A stretch of 64,000 bases of DNA from Actinobacillus seminis (GTDB lineage: Bacteria > Pseudomonadota > Gammaproteobacteria > Enterobacterales > Pasteurellaceae). Shown here piece after piece: positions 10,128 through 20,305 of this stretch. The translations under genes were made by a program, and so were the position numbers. Every line of letters begins with the position of its first letter. Position 1 is the first letter of the stretch. The notes below the pieces were generated by a model, which saw only the letters and a list, made by a program, of their open reading frames with translations, did not search any database and was not told the DNA's origin. The DNA lies in the NCBI RefSeq assembly GCF_002263215.1, contig NZ_NLFK01000001.1:124001-188000 (forward strand). The letters are read 5' to 3'.

Positions 10128-10970
10128 TTAGCAACACGCTTCGTCTTGTTGCGGCAAAATCGCATAAAGATCCGGATATTGATAAACAAAATCCAGTTCT
10201 CGGCAAATTTTATCGCCCACAATAATACGTTGCGGATCTTGCGGCGAAGCAATAAAGTGCGGTGGATTTAGCGACAATTTTTCCGCCATTTTACCATAAT
10301 AATCCGCGCGAGTCGGGTGATGGGGAGCGACGAGGTGGTACAAGCGCTGATAACTCGGGGTTTCCAACAGCAATTGAATTGCGCGGGCGCAATCGTCCAC
10401 GTGGACTAAATTTACCGGCGTATTGCCCTTATCTACCTGTTCACGTTCAACCAGATGAAACACCGGATGGCGATCGTTGCCCACCAGTCCTGTAAAACGA
10501 ATAATATCGCAATCAATATCTTGTAATTGAAATAGCCAATTTTCGATTTCCAACAACGCCCTGCCCATATCCGAATTCGGCTGTGCCGGAGTGTCTTCGT
10601 CAAATTGACCAGAAATATCCGGAAAAACTGAAGTTGAGCTGATAAAAATAATATGCTGAATATTGTGTAGCAATGCTTCGCTGACTAAATTTTTGATTCC
10701 TTGCACGTATTGTTGCAAATCAAAAAAATACTGGCTTGGCGGAATATTAATAATGAGGCTATTAACCGATAACAACTCGGTTAAATCATCCGGATCCACA
10801 TTCAATTCAGGTGTTAATTCAAGATGATAAGCCTCCAAACGAATCAAGCGCATCTGCTCCACCCCTTCGTGCCTACGCTTGCTGCCTTTCACTTCCCAAC
10901 CTAAATTTTTTAAATGACGGGCAAGAGGCAAACCTAGCCATCCCAATCCCACAATCGCAACCGATCTCAT
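10128..10970 (-). CDS. yeeZ: YeeZ-like NAD(P)-binding SDR-type oxidoreductase
   Basis: A 280-residue extended short-chain dehydrogenase/epimerase-type protein. The N-terminal VGLGWLGLPLA is a Rossmann dinucleotide loop; IIFISSTSVFPD supplies the SDR strand and Ser/Thr segment. The order and wording match E. coli YeeZ (VAIVGLGWLG at the N-terminus, SSTSV in the middle), whose substrate is not known. No classical YxxxK pair is obvious. It ends with EACC. It lies between argG and purC on the same strand, but the gaps hold regulatory and terminator-like sequence, so it is probably transcribed separately. Confidence 0.75.
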   Translation of the reverse strand: MRSVAIVGLGWLGLPLARHLKNLGWEVKGSKRRHEGVEQMRLIRLEAYHLELTPELNVDPDDLTELLSVNSLIINIPPSQYFFDLQQYVQGIKNLVSEALLHNIQHIIFISSTSVFPDISGQFDEDTPAQPNSDMGRALLEIENWLFQLQDIDCDIIRFTGLVGNDRHPVFHLVEREQVDKGNTPVNLVHVDDCARAIQLLLETPSYQRLYHLVAPHHPTRADYYGKMAEKLSLNPPHFIASPQDPQRIIVGDKICRELDFVYQYPDLYAILPQQDEACC

Positions 10971-10991
10971 ATCACCTCAATAAATAGAATA

Positions 10992-11027
10992 AAGTGCGGT
11001 AAAATTTAACAAAATTTCACCGCACTT
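10992..11027. terminator. Inverted USS pair (terminator-like)
   Basis: AAGTGCGGT and ACCGCACTT face each other around an AAATTT-rich centre, between purC and the yeeZ-like gene. Confidence 0.65.
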
Positions 11028-11031
11028 CCAA

Positions 11032-11892
11032 TTATTTCGTTAATAAATCTAATGCTTCTTGATATTTATCAACGGTTTTTTGAATTACCTCTGTCGGCAC
11101 TTTCGGCGCTGGAGGTTCTTTATTCCAACCGCTTTGCTCCAACCAATCGCGAATAAATTGTTTATCAAAAGAAAGTGGATTGATTCCCTCTCGGTAGGTT
11201 TCCACTGACCAAAAACGGCTGGAATCCGGCGTTAATACTTCATCCATCAAGGTCAATACGCCACTTTCATCTAAACCGAATTCAAATTTGGTGTCGCAAA
11301 TAATAATGTCCTTCGTCAAGGCATATTCTGCGGCAGCGGTATAAAGCGCAATGGCTTTTTCTTTCACTTGACGTGCCAATTCTGCACCGATTAATTTTTC
11401 ACATTCAGCATAACTAATATTAATATCATGATTGCCCACGTCTTCTTTGCTTGACGGAGTAAAAATCGGCTCTGGCAATTTGCTCGCTTCCACCAACCCT
11501 TGCGGCAATTGCAATCCGCAAATAGTGCCGGTTTGTTTATAATCTTTCAAACCGCTACCGGTCAAATAACCGCGCACAATCGACTCAATTTTAATCGGTT
11601 TCAAACGCTTACATACCACCGCGCGATCTTTGACTAAATCCGCTTCAGCTTTAGGTAAAACATCATACACCGTGTCACCGGTAAAATGATTTGGCATGAT
11701 CGGCGCCAATTTGTTAAACCAAAAGTTAGAAATTTGGGTGAGAATTTCGCCTTTACGCGGAATCGGATCCTCTAAAATAACATCAAACGCCGACAAACGA
11801 TCCGTCGCTACCATCAATATCCGTTTGTCGTCAATTTCATAAAGATCGCGGACTTTTCCCGAATAGATTTTTTTAAGACTAAGTTGTGTCAT
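11032..11892 (-). CDS. purC: Phosphoribosylaminoimidazole-succinocarboxamide synthase
   Basis: SAICAR synthase of purine synthesis, joining CAIR and aspartate with ATP. The 286-residue product has KIYSGKVRDLYE at the start, VATDRLSAFDV, and IVRGYLTGSG, all family signatures. The open frame continues upstream to 11940, but the ATG at 11892 with AGGAAA in front gives the expected N-terminus MTQLSLKKIYSGKVRD. It is longer than the 237-residue E. coli form and resembles the roughly 290-residue type. A PurR-like box lies 54 bp upstream. Confidence 0.96.
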   Translation of the reverse strand: MTQLSLKKIYSGKVRDLYEIDDKRILMVATDRLSAFDVILEDPIPRKGEILTQISNFWFNKLAPIMPNHFTGDTVYDVLPKAEADLVKDRAVVCKRLKPIKIESIVRGYLTGSGLKDYKQTGTICGLQLPQGLVEASKLPEPIFTPSSKEDVGNHDINISYAECEKLIGAELARQVKEKAIALYTAAAEYALTKDIIICDTKFEFGLDESGVLTLMDEVLTPDSSRFWSVETYREGINPLSFDKQFIRDWLEQSGWNKEPPAPKVPTEVIQKTVDKYQEALDLLTK

Positions 11893-11945
11893 ACTTATTT
11901 CCTGTTTCTCAATCAAAAATCGCGCTATATTGTACCGCACTTTTG

Positions 11946-11961
11946 ACGCAACCGTTTGCTA
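11946..11961 (-). promoter_or_regulatory. Candidate PurR box of purC
   Basis: ACGCAACCGTTTGCTA matches 12 of 16 positions of ACGCAAACGTTTTCGT, including the central CG with both flanking half-sites. It lies just upstream of purC. Confidence 0.6.
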
Positions 11962-12069
11962 TTTTTTATAAATATTTAATCCATCCGGTGAAAAAGAGAA
12001 AAATATTGAGAATTCCCTCAATTTCAGCGAAAATATACCCCATTTTTTGCAGAATTATTGAATAAAAAA

Positions 12070-13659
12070 ATGTCCTTAAACGATTATCCACAACAAGTAA
12101 ATAAAAGACGCACCTTTGCGATTATCTCCCACCCTGATGCCGGTAAAACAACGATCACAGAAAAAATGTTACTTTATGGCAATGCCATTCAAACTGCCGG
12201 CTCGGTCAAAGGTAAAGGATCGCAAGCGCACGCCAAATCCGACTGGATGGAAATGGAAAAACAACGGGGAATTTCCATCACCACCTCCGTCATGCAATTT
12301 CCTTATAATGATTGTTTGGTGAATTTATTAGATACCCCGGGACACGAAGACTTCTCGGAAGATACTTACCGTACATTAACCGCGGTGGATAGCTGCTTGA
12401 TGGTGATCGATAGCGCCAAAGGGGTAGAAGAACGGACGATCAAACTGATGGAAGTTACCCGTTTGCGCGACACACCAATTATTACCTTTATGAACAAACT
12501 CGACCGTGATATTCGCGATCCGATGGAATTATTGGATGAAGTGGAAAATGTGCTAAATATTCATTGCGCGCCGATCACTTGGCCGATTGGGTGCGGAAAA
12601 TTATTTAAAGGCGTTTACCATTTGTATAAAGATGAAACCTATTTATATCAGTCCGGTCAAGGGCATACCATCCAAGAAGTGCGTATTGTCAAAGGCTTAA
12701 CAAATCCGGAATTAGACGCTGCGGTGGGTGAAGATTTTGCGCAACAATTGCGCGACGAATTAGAATTAGTACAGGGCGCTTCCAACGAATTTGAGCTTGA
12801 TGCTTTTTTAAACGGGGATTTAACACCGGTCTTTTTCGGTACTGCCCTCGGTAACTTTGGCGTGGATCATTTCCTTGATGGCTTAACCCAATGGGCGCCC
12901 GCGCCACAAGCGCGCCAAGCGAATACCCGTTTAGTGGAAAGTGCGGAAGAAAAATTAACCGGATTTGTGTTTAAAATTCAAGCGAACATGGATCCGAAAC
13001 ACCGTGACCGCGTTGCCTTTATGCGCGTCGTTTCGGGTAAATATGAAAAAGGTATGAAATTACGTCATGTGCGTATCGGCAAAGATGTGGTCATTTCTGA
13101 TGCTTTGACCTTTATGGCAGGCGATCGCACTCATGCGGAAGAAGCCTACGCCGGCGATATTATCGGTTTGCATAACCATGGTACTATCCAAATTGGCGAT
13201 ACCTTTACCCAAGGGGAAGAATTGAAATTTACCGGTATTCCAAATTTCGCGCCGGAATTATTCCGTCGTATTCGCCTTAAAGATCCGTTGAAACAAAAAC
13301 AATTGCTCAAAGGCTTAGTACAATTATCGGAAGAAGGTGCGGTACAGGTGTTCCGCCCGATTAGCAATAACGATCTGATTGTCGGCGCGGTTGGTGTGTT
13401 ACAGTTTGATGTGGTCGTTTCACGCTTAAAATCGGAATATAACGTTGAAGCGATTTACGAAAATGTCAATGTCGCCACAGCGCGCTGGGTGGAATGCGCC
13501 GATGGCAAAAAATTTGAAGAATTTAAGCGTAAAAACGAGCAACATTTGGCATTAGATGGAGGCGATAATTTAGCCTATATCGCACCAACAATGGTCAATT
13601 TAAATCTCGCGCAAGAACGTTATCCGGACGTGACCTTCTTCAAAACACGCGAACATTAA
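12070..13659 (+). CDS. prfC: Peptide chain release factor 3
   Basis: GTPase that recycles RF1 and RF2 from the ribosome. GTP-binding motifs are clear: SHPDAGKTT (G1), DTPGHEDF (G3) and NKLDRD (G4). From the ATG at 12070 the protein is 529 residues, the same as in E. coli; a TTG four codons upstream is open but gives a longer, unusual start. No strong ribosome site is visible before either. It converges on lpxL with a shared terminator. Confidence 0.97.
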   Translation: MSLNDYPQQVNKRRTFAIISHPDAGKTTITEKMLLYGNAIQTAGSVKGKGSQAHAKSDWMEMEKQRGISITTSVMQFPYNDCLVNLLDTPGHEDFSEDTYRTLTAVDSCLMVIDSAKGVEERTIKLMEVTRLRDTPIITFMNKLDRDIRDPMELLDEVENVLNIHCAPITWPIGCGKLFKGVYHLYKDETYLYQSGQGHTIQEVRIVKGLTNPELDAAVGEDFAQQLRDELELVQGASNEFELDAFLNGDLTPVFFGTALGNFGVDHFLDGLTQWAPAPQARQANTRLVESAEEKLTGFVFKIQANMDPKHRDRVAFMRVVSGKYEKGMKLRHVRIGKDVVISDALTFMAGDRTHAEEAYAGDIIGLHNHGTIQIGDTFTQGEELKFTGIPNFAPELFRRIRLKDPLKQKQLLKGLVQLSEEGAVQVFRPISNNDLIVGAVGVLQFDVVVSRLKSEYNVEAIYENVNVATARWVECADGKKFEEFKRKNEQHLALDGGDNLAYIAPTMVNLNLAQERYPDVTFFKTREH

Positions 13660-13664
13660 AAATA

Positions 13665-13690
13665 AAAAATGGGCAAATCGCCCATTTTTT
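13665..13690. terminator. Bidirectional terminator between prfC and lpxL
   Basis: AAAAATGGGC pairs with GCCCATTTTT around a 5-nt loop. Confidence 0.88.
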
Positions 13691-13711
13691 AACCGCACAT
13701 TCAAGACGCAG

Positions 13712-14647
13712 CTAATTGTACAGACTCGGCTCTTCCCGATTTGGGCGGGTTTTAAACCGCCGATGCAACCACATATATTGGTCAACGCCACGCAAGATTT
13801 CTCGTTCTACAATGTGATTCATTCTTTTGGCAATTTCCACATCACTGTCTAAATCGCTAAAATCTACCGGCGGGGAAATTTTCACCGTATAACCGCTTCC
13901 ATCCGCATGGCGTAAGGGCGCAAATGGTACAACACGACTGTTTGGAGCTGATTTGAGTAAATAATAGCTTCCGGTGGTCGTCGCCGCGTCTTTTACCGCA
14001 AAAAATGGCACAAACACCGCATTTTTTCGCCCATAATCATGATCCGGCGCATACCAAATAATCTCGCCTTGGCGCAACGCTTTGATCATTCCGCGTAAAT
14101 CCTTGCGATCCAGCATATCTTTATTTGAACGCAGGCGTCCATAGGTTTGTAGCCAGTCCATCAACGGGTTATCATTTGGGCGATAAACTCCAATCCCCGG
14201 CTGATCAATGCCGACAATTCTGGCGCCCAATTCTAGAGTTAAAAAATGCACGCCGACAAAAATAATCCCATCTTTGCCATGATGAGATAAATGTTCCAAC
14301 CCTTCAATTTTGCACCATTTTTTAATCCGTTTATCCGACCAAAACCACGCCATTCCCGTTTCGATAATCGCCAGACCGGTCGATTGCAAATTACGGTGTA
14401 AAATTTCGTCAATTTGTGATTCACTGTATTGAGGAAAACACAGTTGCAAATTTCGACGCACAATTTCGATACGACGTTTACCAACAGAGAGTTTTGCAAA
14501 CAACCAACCGAAGCCATGACCAATTTTCAATAACATTGGATAAGGTAATAATAATATTAATCGCCAAATGGCGACTCCGAGCCAAAATCCCCAATATTTA
14601 GGCTTTAAAAATGTAAACTTAAAAGTTGGAAGTGGTACTTTTGCCAT
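13712..14647 (-). CDS. lpxL: Lipid A biosynthesis acyltransferase (HtrB/LpxL)
   Basis: Adds a secondary acyl chain to Kdo2-lipid IVA at the inner membrane. The 311-residue protein has a hydrophobic N-terminal anchor (GFWLGVAIWRLILLLPYPMLL) and the acyltransferase motif HFLTLE (H-x4-E) in GVHFLTLELGAR; YAPDHDYG follows. I chose ATG 14647 (MAKVPLPTF) over the upstream TTG. The gene is divergent from hldE, an arrangement also known for htrB and rfaE in Haemophilus. LpxM is the alternative name; the neighbourhood favours LpxL/HtrB. Confidence 0.9.
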   Translation of the reverse strand: MAKVPLPTFKFTFLKPKYWGFWLGVAIWRLILLLPYPMLLKIGHGFGWLFAKLSVGKRRIEIVRRNLQLCFPQYSESQIDEILHRNLQSTGLAIIETGMAWFWSDKRIKKWCKIEGLEHLSHHGKDGIIFVGVHFLTLELGARIVGIDQPGIGVYRPNDNPLMDWLQTYGRLRSNKDMLDRKDLRGMIKALRQGEIIWYAPDHDYGRKNAVFVPFFAVKDAATTTGSYYLLKSAPNSRVVPFAPLRHADGSGYTVKISPPVDFSDLDSDVEIAKRMNHIVEREILRGVDQYMWLHRRFKTRPNREEPSLYN

Positions 14648-14760
14648 AATCAAACTACAATTTATTACAAAGATGGGTTAGTTTAACGGAATTTTGATCA
14701 AATAGCATTTCTCCTATGATAAAATCAGCAAAATTTTTAGTCAAAATAGGATAAAACAAC

Positions 14761-16191
14761 ATGGCTCAATATTCAGCACAATTTCAACAAGCCAAAGTCT
14801 TAGTGTTAGGTGATGTAATGCTTGATCGCTATTGGTTTGGCGCTACTAACCGAATTTCACCCGAAGCGCCGGTGCCGGTAGTGCGGGTGCAAGGCAATGA
14901 AGAACGTGCGGGCGGTGCGGCAAACGTAGCAATGAATATTGCCTCCCTGAATGTGCCGGTGGAATTATTGGGATTAACCGGTAAAGATGAAGCCGGCAGC
15001 GCCTTAAGCCACTTGTTGCAACAACATAAAATTCAATGCAATTTTGTGCAATTGGAAACCCATCCCACCATTACAAAATTGCGCATTTTATCCCGACACC
15101 AACAATTATTGCGCTTAGATTTTGAAGAAGATTTTCATCAGGTGACCTCCGAGCAATTGCTGGAAAAATTAAAAAGTGCGGTCAAAAATTACGGTGTTTT
15201 AGTATTATCCGATTATGGCAAAGGTACGCTAAATCAAGTACAAGTAATGATTCAAGTCGCACGCGCAGCGAATGTGCCGGTTCTTATCGATCCTAAAGGT
15301 ACCGATTTTGAACGTTACCGCGGCGCCACCTTATTAACCCCAAATATGTCGGAGTTTGAAGCGGTTGTCGGGCATTGTAATAGTGAAGAAGATATTGTAG
15401 AAAAAGGGCTAAATCTGGTTTCTACACTAGAATTGACCGCACTTTTAGTGACGCGTTCGGAAAAAGGCTTGACGCTATTGCGTCCCGGGCAAGCGCCATT
15501 TCATTTGCCAACGGAAGCGCGCGAAGTCTTTGATGTGACCGGTGCCGGCGATACGGTAATTAGTGTGCTGGCAACCGCCTTGGCGGATGGACGTTCCTTT
15601 GAAGAAGCCTGTTATCTGGCAAATGTGGCTGCCGGTATTGTGGTAGGTAAATTGGGAACCTCAACGGTTTCTACCGTTGAGCTGGAAAATGCTATTAATG
15701 GGCGCAGCGAGAATGGTTTTGGCATTATGACGGAAGAGGCGCTGAAAAGTGCGGTCAAATTAGCCAAAGATCGCGGTGAAAAAGTGGTGATGACTAATGG
15801 TTGCTTTGATATTTTACATCCCGGTCATGTATCTTATTTGGAGCATGCACGCAAATTGGGCGATCGTTTGATTGTGGCGGTAAACAGTGATGAGTCGGTC
15901 AAACGTCTTAAAGGAGAAAATCGTCCGATTAATGCTTTGCATGCCAGAATGGCTGTGCTCGCCGGATTATCCTCTGTAGATTGGCTGGTCGCATTCTCTG
16001 AAGATACGCCGCAACGTTTAATTGGCGAAATTTTACCGGATTTATTAGTAAAAGGCGGAGATTATAAAGCAGAGGATATTGCCGGCAGTCAAGAAGTATG
16101 GGCAAATGGCGGCAAAGTAAAAGTCTTGAACTTTGAAGAGGGTTTTTCTACCAGCAATGTTATCAAAAGGATTCGTGAAACGGAACAATAA
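14761..16191 (+). CDS. hldE: Bifunctional heptose kinase/adenylyltransferase
   Basis: Makes ADP-heptose for the LPS inner core. Residues about 1-320 form the ribokinase-like heptose-7-phosphate kinase, with GGAANVAMN and the anion-hole segment DVTGAGDTV. Residues about 345-476 form the adenylyltransferase, with [12 protein letters not shown] (HxGH motif). At 476 residues it matches the E. coli fusion protein. Three Hin USS lie within the gene. It is divergent from lpxL, so two LPS genes share this promoter region. No classical terminator follows before the candidate RNA promoter. Confidence 0.97.
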   Translation: MAQYSAQFQQAKVLVLGDVMLDRYWFGATNRISPEAPVPVVRVQGNEERAGGAANVAMNIASLNVPVELLGLTGKDEAGSALSHLLQQHKIQCNFVQLETHPTITKLRILSRHQQLLRLDFEEDFHQVTSEQLLEKLKSAVKNYGVLVLSDYGKGTLNQVQVMIQVARAANVPVLIDPKGTDFERYRGATLLTPNMSEFEAVVGHCNSEEDIVEKGLNLVSTLELTALLVTRSEKGLTLLRPGQAPFHLPTEAREVFDVTGAGDTVISVLATALADGRSFEEACYLANVAAGIVVGKLGTSTVSTVELENAINGRSENGFGIMTEEALKSAVKLAKDRGEKVVMTNGCFDILHPGHVSYLEHARKLGDRLIVAVNSDESVKRLKGENRPINALHARMAVLAGLSSVDWLVAFSEDTPQRLIGEILPDLLVKGGDYKAEDIAGSQEVWANGGKVKVLNFEEGFSTSNVIKRIRETEQ

Positions 16192-16237
16192 AACTGTTGC
16201 TTATGCCACATAAATGCACAATTTATTAAATAAAACC

Positions 16238-16251
16238 GTGAGTTAGATCAC
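16238..16251. promoter_or_regulatory. CRP site upstream of the candidate RNA
   Basis: GTGA-N6-TCAC is a perfect core dyad, within GTGAGTTAGATCACATTT. Its centre is about 61 bp upstream of the predicted start of the downstream RNA, the standard class I position. Confidence 0.7.
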
Positions 16252-16304
16252 ATTTTTATAAATGCCCGTTTGCCTTATAGGCGAATTTTTTATATTCTAG
16301 CTCC

Positions 16305-16382
16305 AACAAAAAACAAGTGCTATGGTAAATAGCCAACATATTTTGCTTTCCGAGTAGTGCCTCAGCCGAGGCACTTTTTTTT
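16305..16382 (+). ncRNA. Candidate CRP-controlled small RNA between hldE and mdh
   Basis: A promoter TTGCCT (16270-16275), 17-bp spacer and TATTCT (16293-16298) predicts a start near 16305. The transcript would begin with an A-rich single strand, then form a hairpin (GCTAT pairing with ATAGC), then a U-rich linker, and end in a strong terminator: GTGCCTC pairing with GAGGCAC, followed by eight T. No start codon with a usable frame is evident in this 78-nt span. The shape is that of an Hfq-binding sRNA. I do not match it to Spot 42, CyaR, GcvB or FnrS. It could instead be a leader or processed tail of hldE. Confidence 0.5.
16357..16382 (+). terminator. Strong terminator upstream of mdh
   Basis: GTGCCTC and GAGGCAC close a 4-nt loop followed by eight T. 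It ends the candidate RNA and any read-through from hldE. Confidence 0.92.
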
Positions 16383-16527
16383 GCCTAATATTGATAAATT
16401 TCAGTAAAAAGTTTGAATTAGATCTCACAATTGAATTTATCTATTTGAAATTCCCTACGTAACAACATATCATTTAACCAAGATCAATCAATGATGTTAA
16501 TCATAAACATATAAAAGGAGTATTTAA

Positions 16528-17463
16528 ATGAAAGTAGCTGTTTTAGGCGCCGCTGGCGGTATCGGTCAAGCATTAGCGTTATTATTAAAATTGCAATTAC
16601 CTGCAGGTTCGGACTTATCACTTTATGATATTGCACCGGTAACACCGGGGGTTGCCGCTGATGTTAGCCATATTCCAACAGCAGTTAACGTACAAGGATT
16701 TGCCGGAGATGATCCAACACCTGCATTACAAGGCGCAAATGTGGTGTTAATTTCTGCCGGTGTGGCTCGTAAACCGGGTATGGATCGTTCCGATTTATTT
16801 AATATCAATGCGGGGATCGTGCGTAATTTGGTGGAAAAAGTCGCGGTAACTTGTCCAAAAGCCTGCGTCGGTATTATCACTAACCCTGTAAATACGACAG
16901 TTGCAATCGCCGCGGAAGTATTGAAAAAAGCCGGTGTTTATGACAAACGTAAACTTTTTGGCGTAACCACATTAGATATTTTGCGCTCTGAAACCTTTGT
17001 ATCCGAATTAAAAGGATTGGATGTTTCCCGCGTGACCGTACCAGTTATCGGTGGACACTCCGGCGTGACAATTTTGCCATTGTTATCTCAAGTACAATAT
17101 GCAAAATGGAAAGATGAAGAAATTGCGCCATTAACTAAACGTATCCAAAACGCGGGTACTGAAGTAGTTGAAGCGAAAGCGGGCGGCGGATCGGCAACCC
17201 TCTCTATGGCGCAAGCCGCCGCACGTTTTGCTCGTTCATTAGTGAAAGGATTGAGCGGTGAAACCGTTGTCGAATGTACTTATGTAGAAGGTGACGGTCA
17301 ATATGCGCGTTTCTTCTCTCAACCGGTGCGTTTAGGTACAGAAGGTGTGGAAGAAATCCTGCCAATCAACCAATTAAGCGCATTTGAGCAAAAAGCCTTA
17401 GAAGATATGCTACCAACTTTACGTGCCGATATTGAATTGGGTGAAAAATTTATCACCGGCTAA
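16528..17463 (+). CDS. mdh: Malate dehydrogenase
   Basis: NAD-dependent interconversion of malate and oxaloacetate. The 311-residue protein begins [16 protein letters not shown] (NAD loop), has [11 protein letters not shown] (substrate Arg residues) and [15 protein letters not shown] (catalytic His). The ATG follows AAAAGGAG. Length and motifs are those of the E. coli type. It lies downstream of a strong terminator, so it has its own promoter; the 145 bp before it hold no confident operator. Confidence 0.98.
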   Translation: MKVAVLGAAGGIGQALALLLKLQLPAGSDLSLYDIAPVTPGVAADVSHIPTAVNVQGFAGDDPTPALQGANVVLISAGVARKPGMDRSDLFNINAGIVRNLVEKVAVTCPKACVGIITNPVNTTVAIAAEVLKKAGVYDKRKLFGVTTLDILRSETFVSELKGLDVSRVTVPVIGGHSGVTILPLLSQVQYAKWKDEEIAPLTKRIQNAGTEVVEAKAGGGSATLSMAQAAARFARSLVKGLSGETVVECTYVEGDGQYARFFSQPVRLGTEGVEEILPINQLSAFEQKALEDMLPTLRADIELGEKFITG

Positions 17464-17503
17464 TTGTTACAGTCTGAATGTTGTATTCGTTACTTAACTT
17501 ATT

Positions 17504-17526
17504 GGGCATCAAATGATGCCCTTTTT
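17504..17526 (+). terminator. mdh terminator
   Basis: GGGCATCA pairs with TGATGCCC and runs into five T. Confidence 0.88.
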
Positions 17527-17591
17527 ATGCAAGCCAAATGGACGTAAAAATATAACCAACAAAAATGCCTCTTACACCCATTTGTACTGAC

Positions 17592-19157
17592 TTAGAATTT
17601 CAGCTGCTTTTCCGCCTCTTTTGCTCGTACCAAGAATTGTTTACGTTCTGCGCTCGACATTCCGCTACTAGTTCCCGGTAATTTCACCTTAAGCGGATTA
17701 ACCGGACGACCGTTAATATGAAATTCATAGTGCAAATGCGGACCGGTAGAACGACCGGTATTACCGGATAATGCTATGCGTTCGCCTCGTTTAACCGATT
17801 GACCGGCTTTTACCAATACTTTGCTTAAATGCATATATACGGTTTGATATTCTCTACCATGACGAAGCATTAAATAACGTCCGGCTCCGCTCCCTTGATA
17901 AGCGACTTTTTCAACAATACCATCTGCCGGAGCAATAATAGGTGAACCAATTGGCAACGCAAAGTCCACACCTTTATGTGGCATAATTCGCCCTGTGATA
18001 GGGTGACGTCGAGCAAGATTAAAATGAGATGATACTCTTGCTTGACGCAACATCGGATAACGTGAAAACCCTTTACCTAAGGTCTCGCCTTGCCGATTAT
18101 AATAACGACCGTTTTTTGCTTGAATAGCATAATAACTTTTCCCTCCCGTACGAATGTGAATTGCCTCCACATTCCCTTGCCCGGTTAGTTTACCTCCCAA
18201 ATATTCTCGCGAAATCCAGATCGCAAATTTATCACCTTTTTTTAATTTTTTAAGCGTCACTTGCCACTGAAGCGCTGTTGTGAGCTGAGAAATTTGCTTA
18301 CTGTTTAGTCCCAGCTTAATTAAGCTATCGGAGAAAGTTCGATTGATTTCTCCTTTCAACACATCTTTTTTCCAAACGCTTTCTTTAACTAAAATCTGAC
18401 GCTTAAATTTACCTCCATTTGCTCGCTCGAAAATCTGCTCCTCTTTCTCCGACACTAACCAGTTCAAATATTCTAAATTACCATCATTATCTAAAATCCA
18501 ATAAAATTGTTGCCCAGCTTTAAGATTTTTTAATTTCGGATAATCTGCGATTAATTTTTCATAGGTATTATCTTCTAACCCAGATTGCTCCAAAACATCT
18601 TTTAAAGTATCACCACGTACCACAGTGTGGCTAAATTGCTCTTTAATACGAATAGCTTGATCAGCAATATCCAATAAATTATTTAGCGCATCTTGTGCAT
18701 CTTGCGGCAATTGTAACATACCATCTTCATCAAGCTTAACCTGATCGACTTCATCATCCTTTGCAGTTAAATCATCATAGTAAGAGGTATTTTTTTCTTC
18801 CCCTGACGGAGACATCTTCGGATTAGAATTGGTAATATCGCCTTGTCCCCTTTCTTTTTTTGCAACAGTATCGTCAGTTAGTGTTATCGCCGACATTGCC
18901 GCAGAACTCTCCTGATTGGTGGATGCTGCTGTGTTAGCGGTTGTAGATTCAAATAAATTTCGCACCGCACTTTCATGTTGATTTAAGGATTTATATTGAG
19001 TTCCGTCCTCGGAAACCGTAGCAATATTCGTTTCAGCAGTATCTTTTAAGCTCAACACGCCCCCAACTAAAATAGACAATATTGCCAAAAAGAAAACCAT
19101 CACTTTAATACGCGATTTTCTTTTGCGCCTATCTCGAGCTAACTTTACGTGTTGCAC
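17592..19157 (-). CDS. mepM: M23 murein DD-endopeptidase (MepM/YebA type)
   Basis: A 521-residue membrane-anchored peptidoglycan hydrolase. After a basic N-terminus, one transmembrane segment ([19 protein letters not shown]) is followed by a low-complexity Ser/Thr/Asp linker, an OapA/LysM-like region ([15 protein letters not shown]) and the C-terminal LytM domain with zinc motifs HKGVDFALP and [12 protein letters not shown]. It cuts D-Ala-mDAP crosslinks during wall growth in its family. It is divergent from znuC, the same neighbourhood as E. coli mepM-znuA/znuCB and Haemophilus. The 334-bp gap between them contains no gene; I saw no convincing Zur box there. Confidence 0.93.
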   Translation of the reverse strand: MQHVKLARDRRKRKSRIKVMVFFLAILSILVGGVLSLKDTAETNIATVSEDGTQYKSLNQHESAVRNLFESTTANTAASTNQESSAAMSAITLTDDTVAKKERGQGDITNSNPKMSPSGEEKNTSYYDDLTAKDDEVDQVKLDEDGMLQLPQDAQDALNNLLDIADQAIRIKEQFSHTVVRGDTLKDVLEQSGLEDNTYEKLIADYPKLKNLKAGQQFYWILDNDGNLEYLNWLVSEKEEQIFERANGGKFKRQILVKESVWKKDVLKGEINRTFSDSLIKLGLNSKQISQLTTALQWQVTLKKLKKGDKFAIWISREYLGGKLTGQGNVEAIHIRTGGKSYYAIQAKNGRYYNRQGETLGKGFSRYPMLRQARVSSHFNLARRHPITGRIMPHKGVDFALPIGSPIIAPADGIVEKVAYQGSGAGRYLMLRHGREYQTVYMHLSKVLVKAGQSVKRGERIALSGNTGRSTGPHLHYEFHINGRPVNPLKVKLPGTSSGMSSAERKQFLVRAKEAEKQLKF

Positions 19158-19491
19158 CTGTTTTCCTTCTTAAGTTTAACCGAATGCGTATTACCACGAC
19201 ATTACGATAATTCCTGCTTAAAATTTTATCCTAATCGCTTTCCGGCAAAAGCAACCTATTAAATAACCTTTTACTAAAAGGAAATTATCTGTTTCCAAAT
19301 AGAATAAAATTTTCTTTCAACTCCATCTTAATGAGACCCTCAAGATCACAAAAAATTCCCACCCAAACAGAAAAAAATATCAAATGTGTAAATTCTCGCC
19401 ACAATAGAAGATGTAACTTGTTAAATGCTAAAAAATAAGTTATTTTTACACCACTTTTTGTCGATCGCTTTCAGGTTAAATTATAAACACC

Positions 19492-20279
19492 ATGCAAATC
19501 CACCCAATTAATATACCTCTCGTTGAATTACAAGATATCAACGTACAATTTGGACAACAAAGTGCATTACAAGAGATTAATTTATCGATTTACCCCAATT
19601 CAGTAATGACCATTGTCGGTCCTAACGGCGGCGGTAAATCCACGCTACTTAAAGTGTTGCTTAAATTGGTGACACCAACCTCCGGCAAAGTCATTCATAA
19701 CAAAAACCTTCGCATTGGTTATGTACCGCAAAAAATTCATTTGGATCGAAGTTTACCGCTAACCGTGGAAAAATTCCTCGCACTTAAACGCGAGATTTCC
19801 GCTCAAGAAATTGCACAGGCACTCGCACTGTTTTCCATCACACATTTAGCCAAAAACCAAATGCACAAACTCTCCGGCGGTGAAATGCAACGCGTGCTTT
19901 TAGCACGTGCGATTTTAAATAAACCGAATTTATTGGTGTTGGATGAGGCAACGCAAGGGGTAGACATTAACGGGCAAATTGAACTTTACCAATTAATTCA
20001 TAAAACCCAAAAAAATTAAATTGTGCGATTTTGATGGTGTCGCACGATTTGCATATTGTCATGGCGAGTACCAACGAGGTGCTTTGCATTAACCAGCATA
20101 TTTGTTGTGCCGGTACGCCGGAAAAAGTCTCTAATGATCCGAAATTTATCCAATTTTTTGGCGATCAATTTGCAAAAAATATTGCCTTTTATACGCATCA
20201 TCACAACCATAAACACGATATTCACGGTGATGTTTGTTGCGATCGGGCATTTCATTCCGGGCAATGTTCGCATCAATAA
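19492..20279 (+). CDS. znuC: Zinc ABC transporter ATP-binding protein, apparent frameshift
   Basis: ATPase of the high-affinity zinc importer. Walker [10 protein letters not shown], signature [14 protein letters not shown] and Walker B LLVLDEAT are all in the first frame. That frame ends at a seven-A run near 20010. Adding one base gives [21 protein letters not shown] and continues to 20279, with the His-rich tail [11 protein letters not shown] expected of ZnuC, for 262 residues in total. The break is therefore probably a homopolymer call error, not a real mutation. znuB follows 26 bp later. Confidence 0.88.
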
Positions 20280-20305
20280 TAAAATCCCATAATCGCGAGT
20301 TACTT

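Noticed and set aside
16420-16440. CRP site directly before mdh
   Set aside because: Only the TCTCACAA half is convincing; the left half is a poor match.
19158-19491. Zur operator between mepM and znuC
   Set aside because: Several AT-rich dyads occur, such as GGAAATTATCTGTTTCC, but none resembles the Zur consensus well enough.
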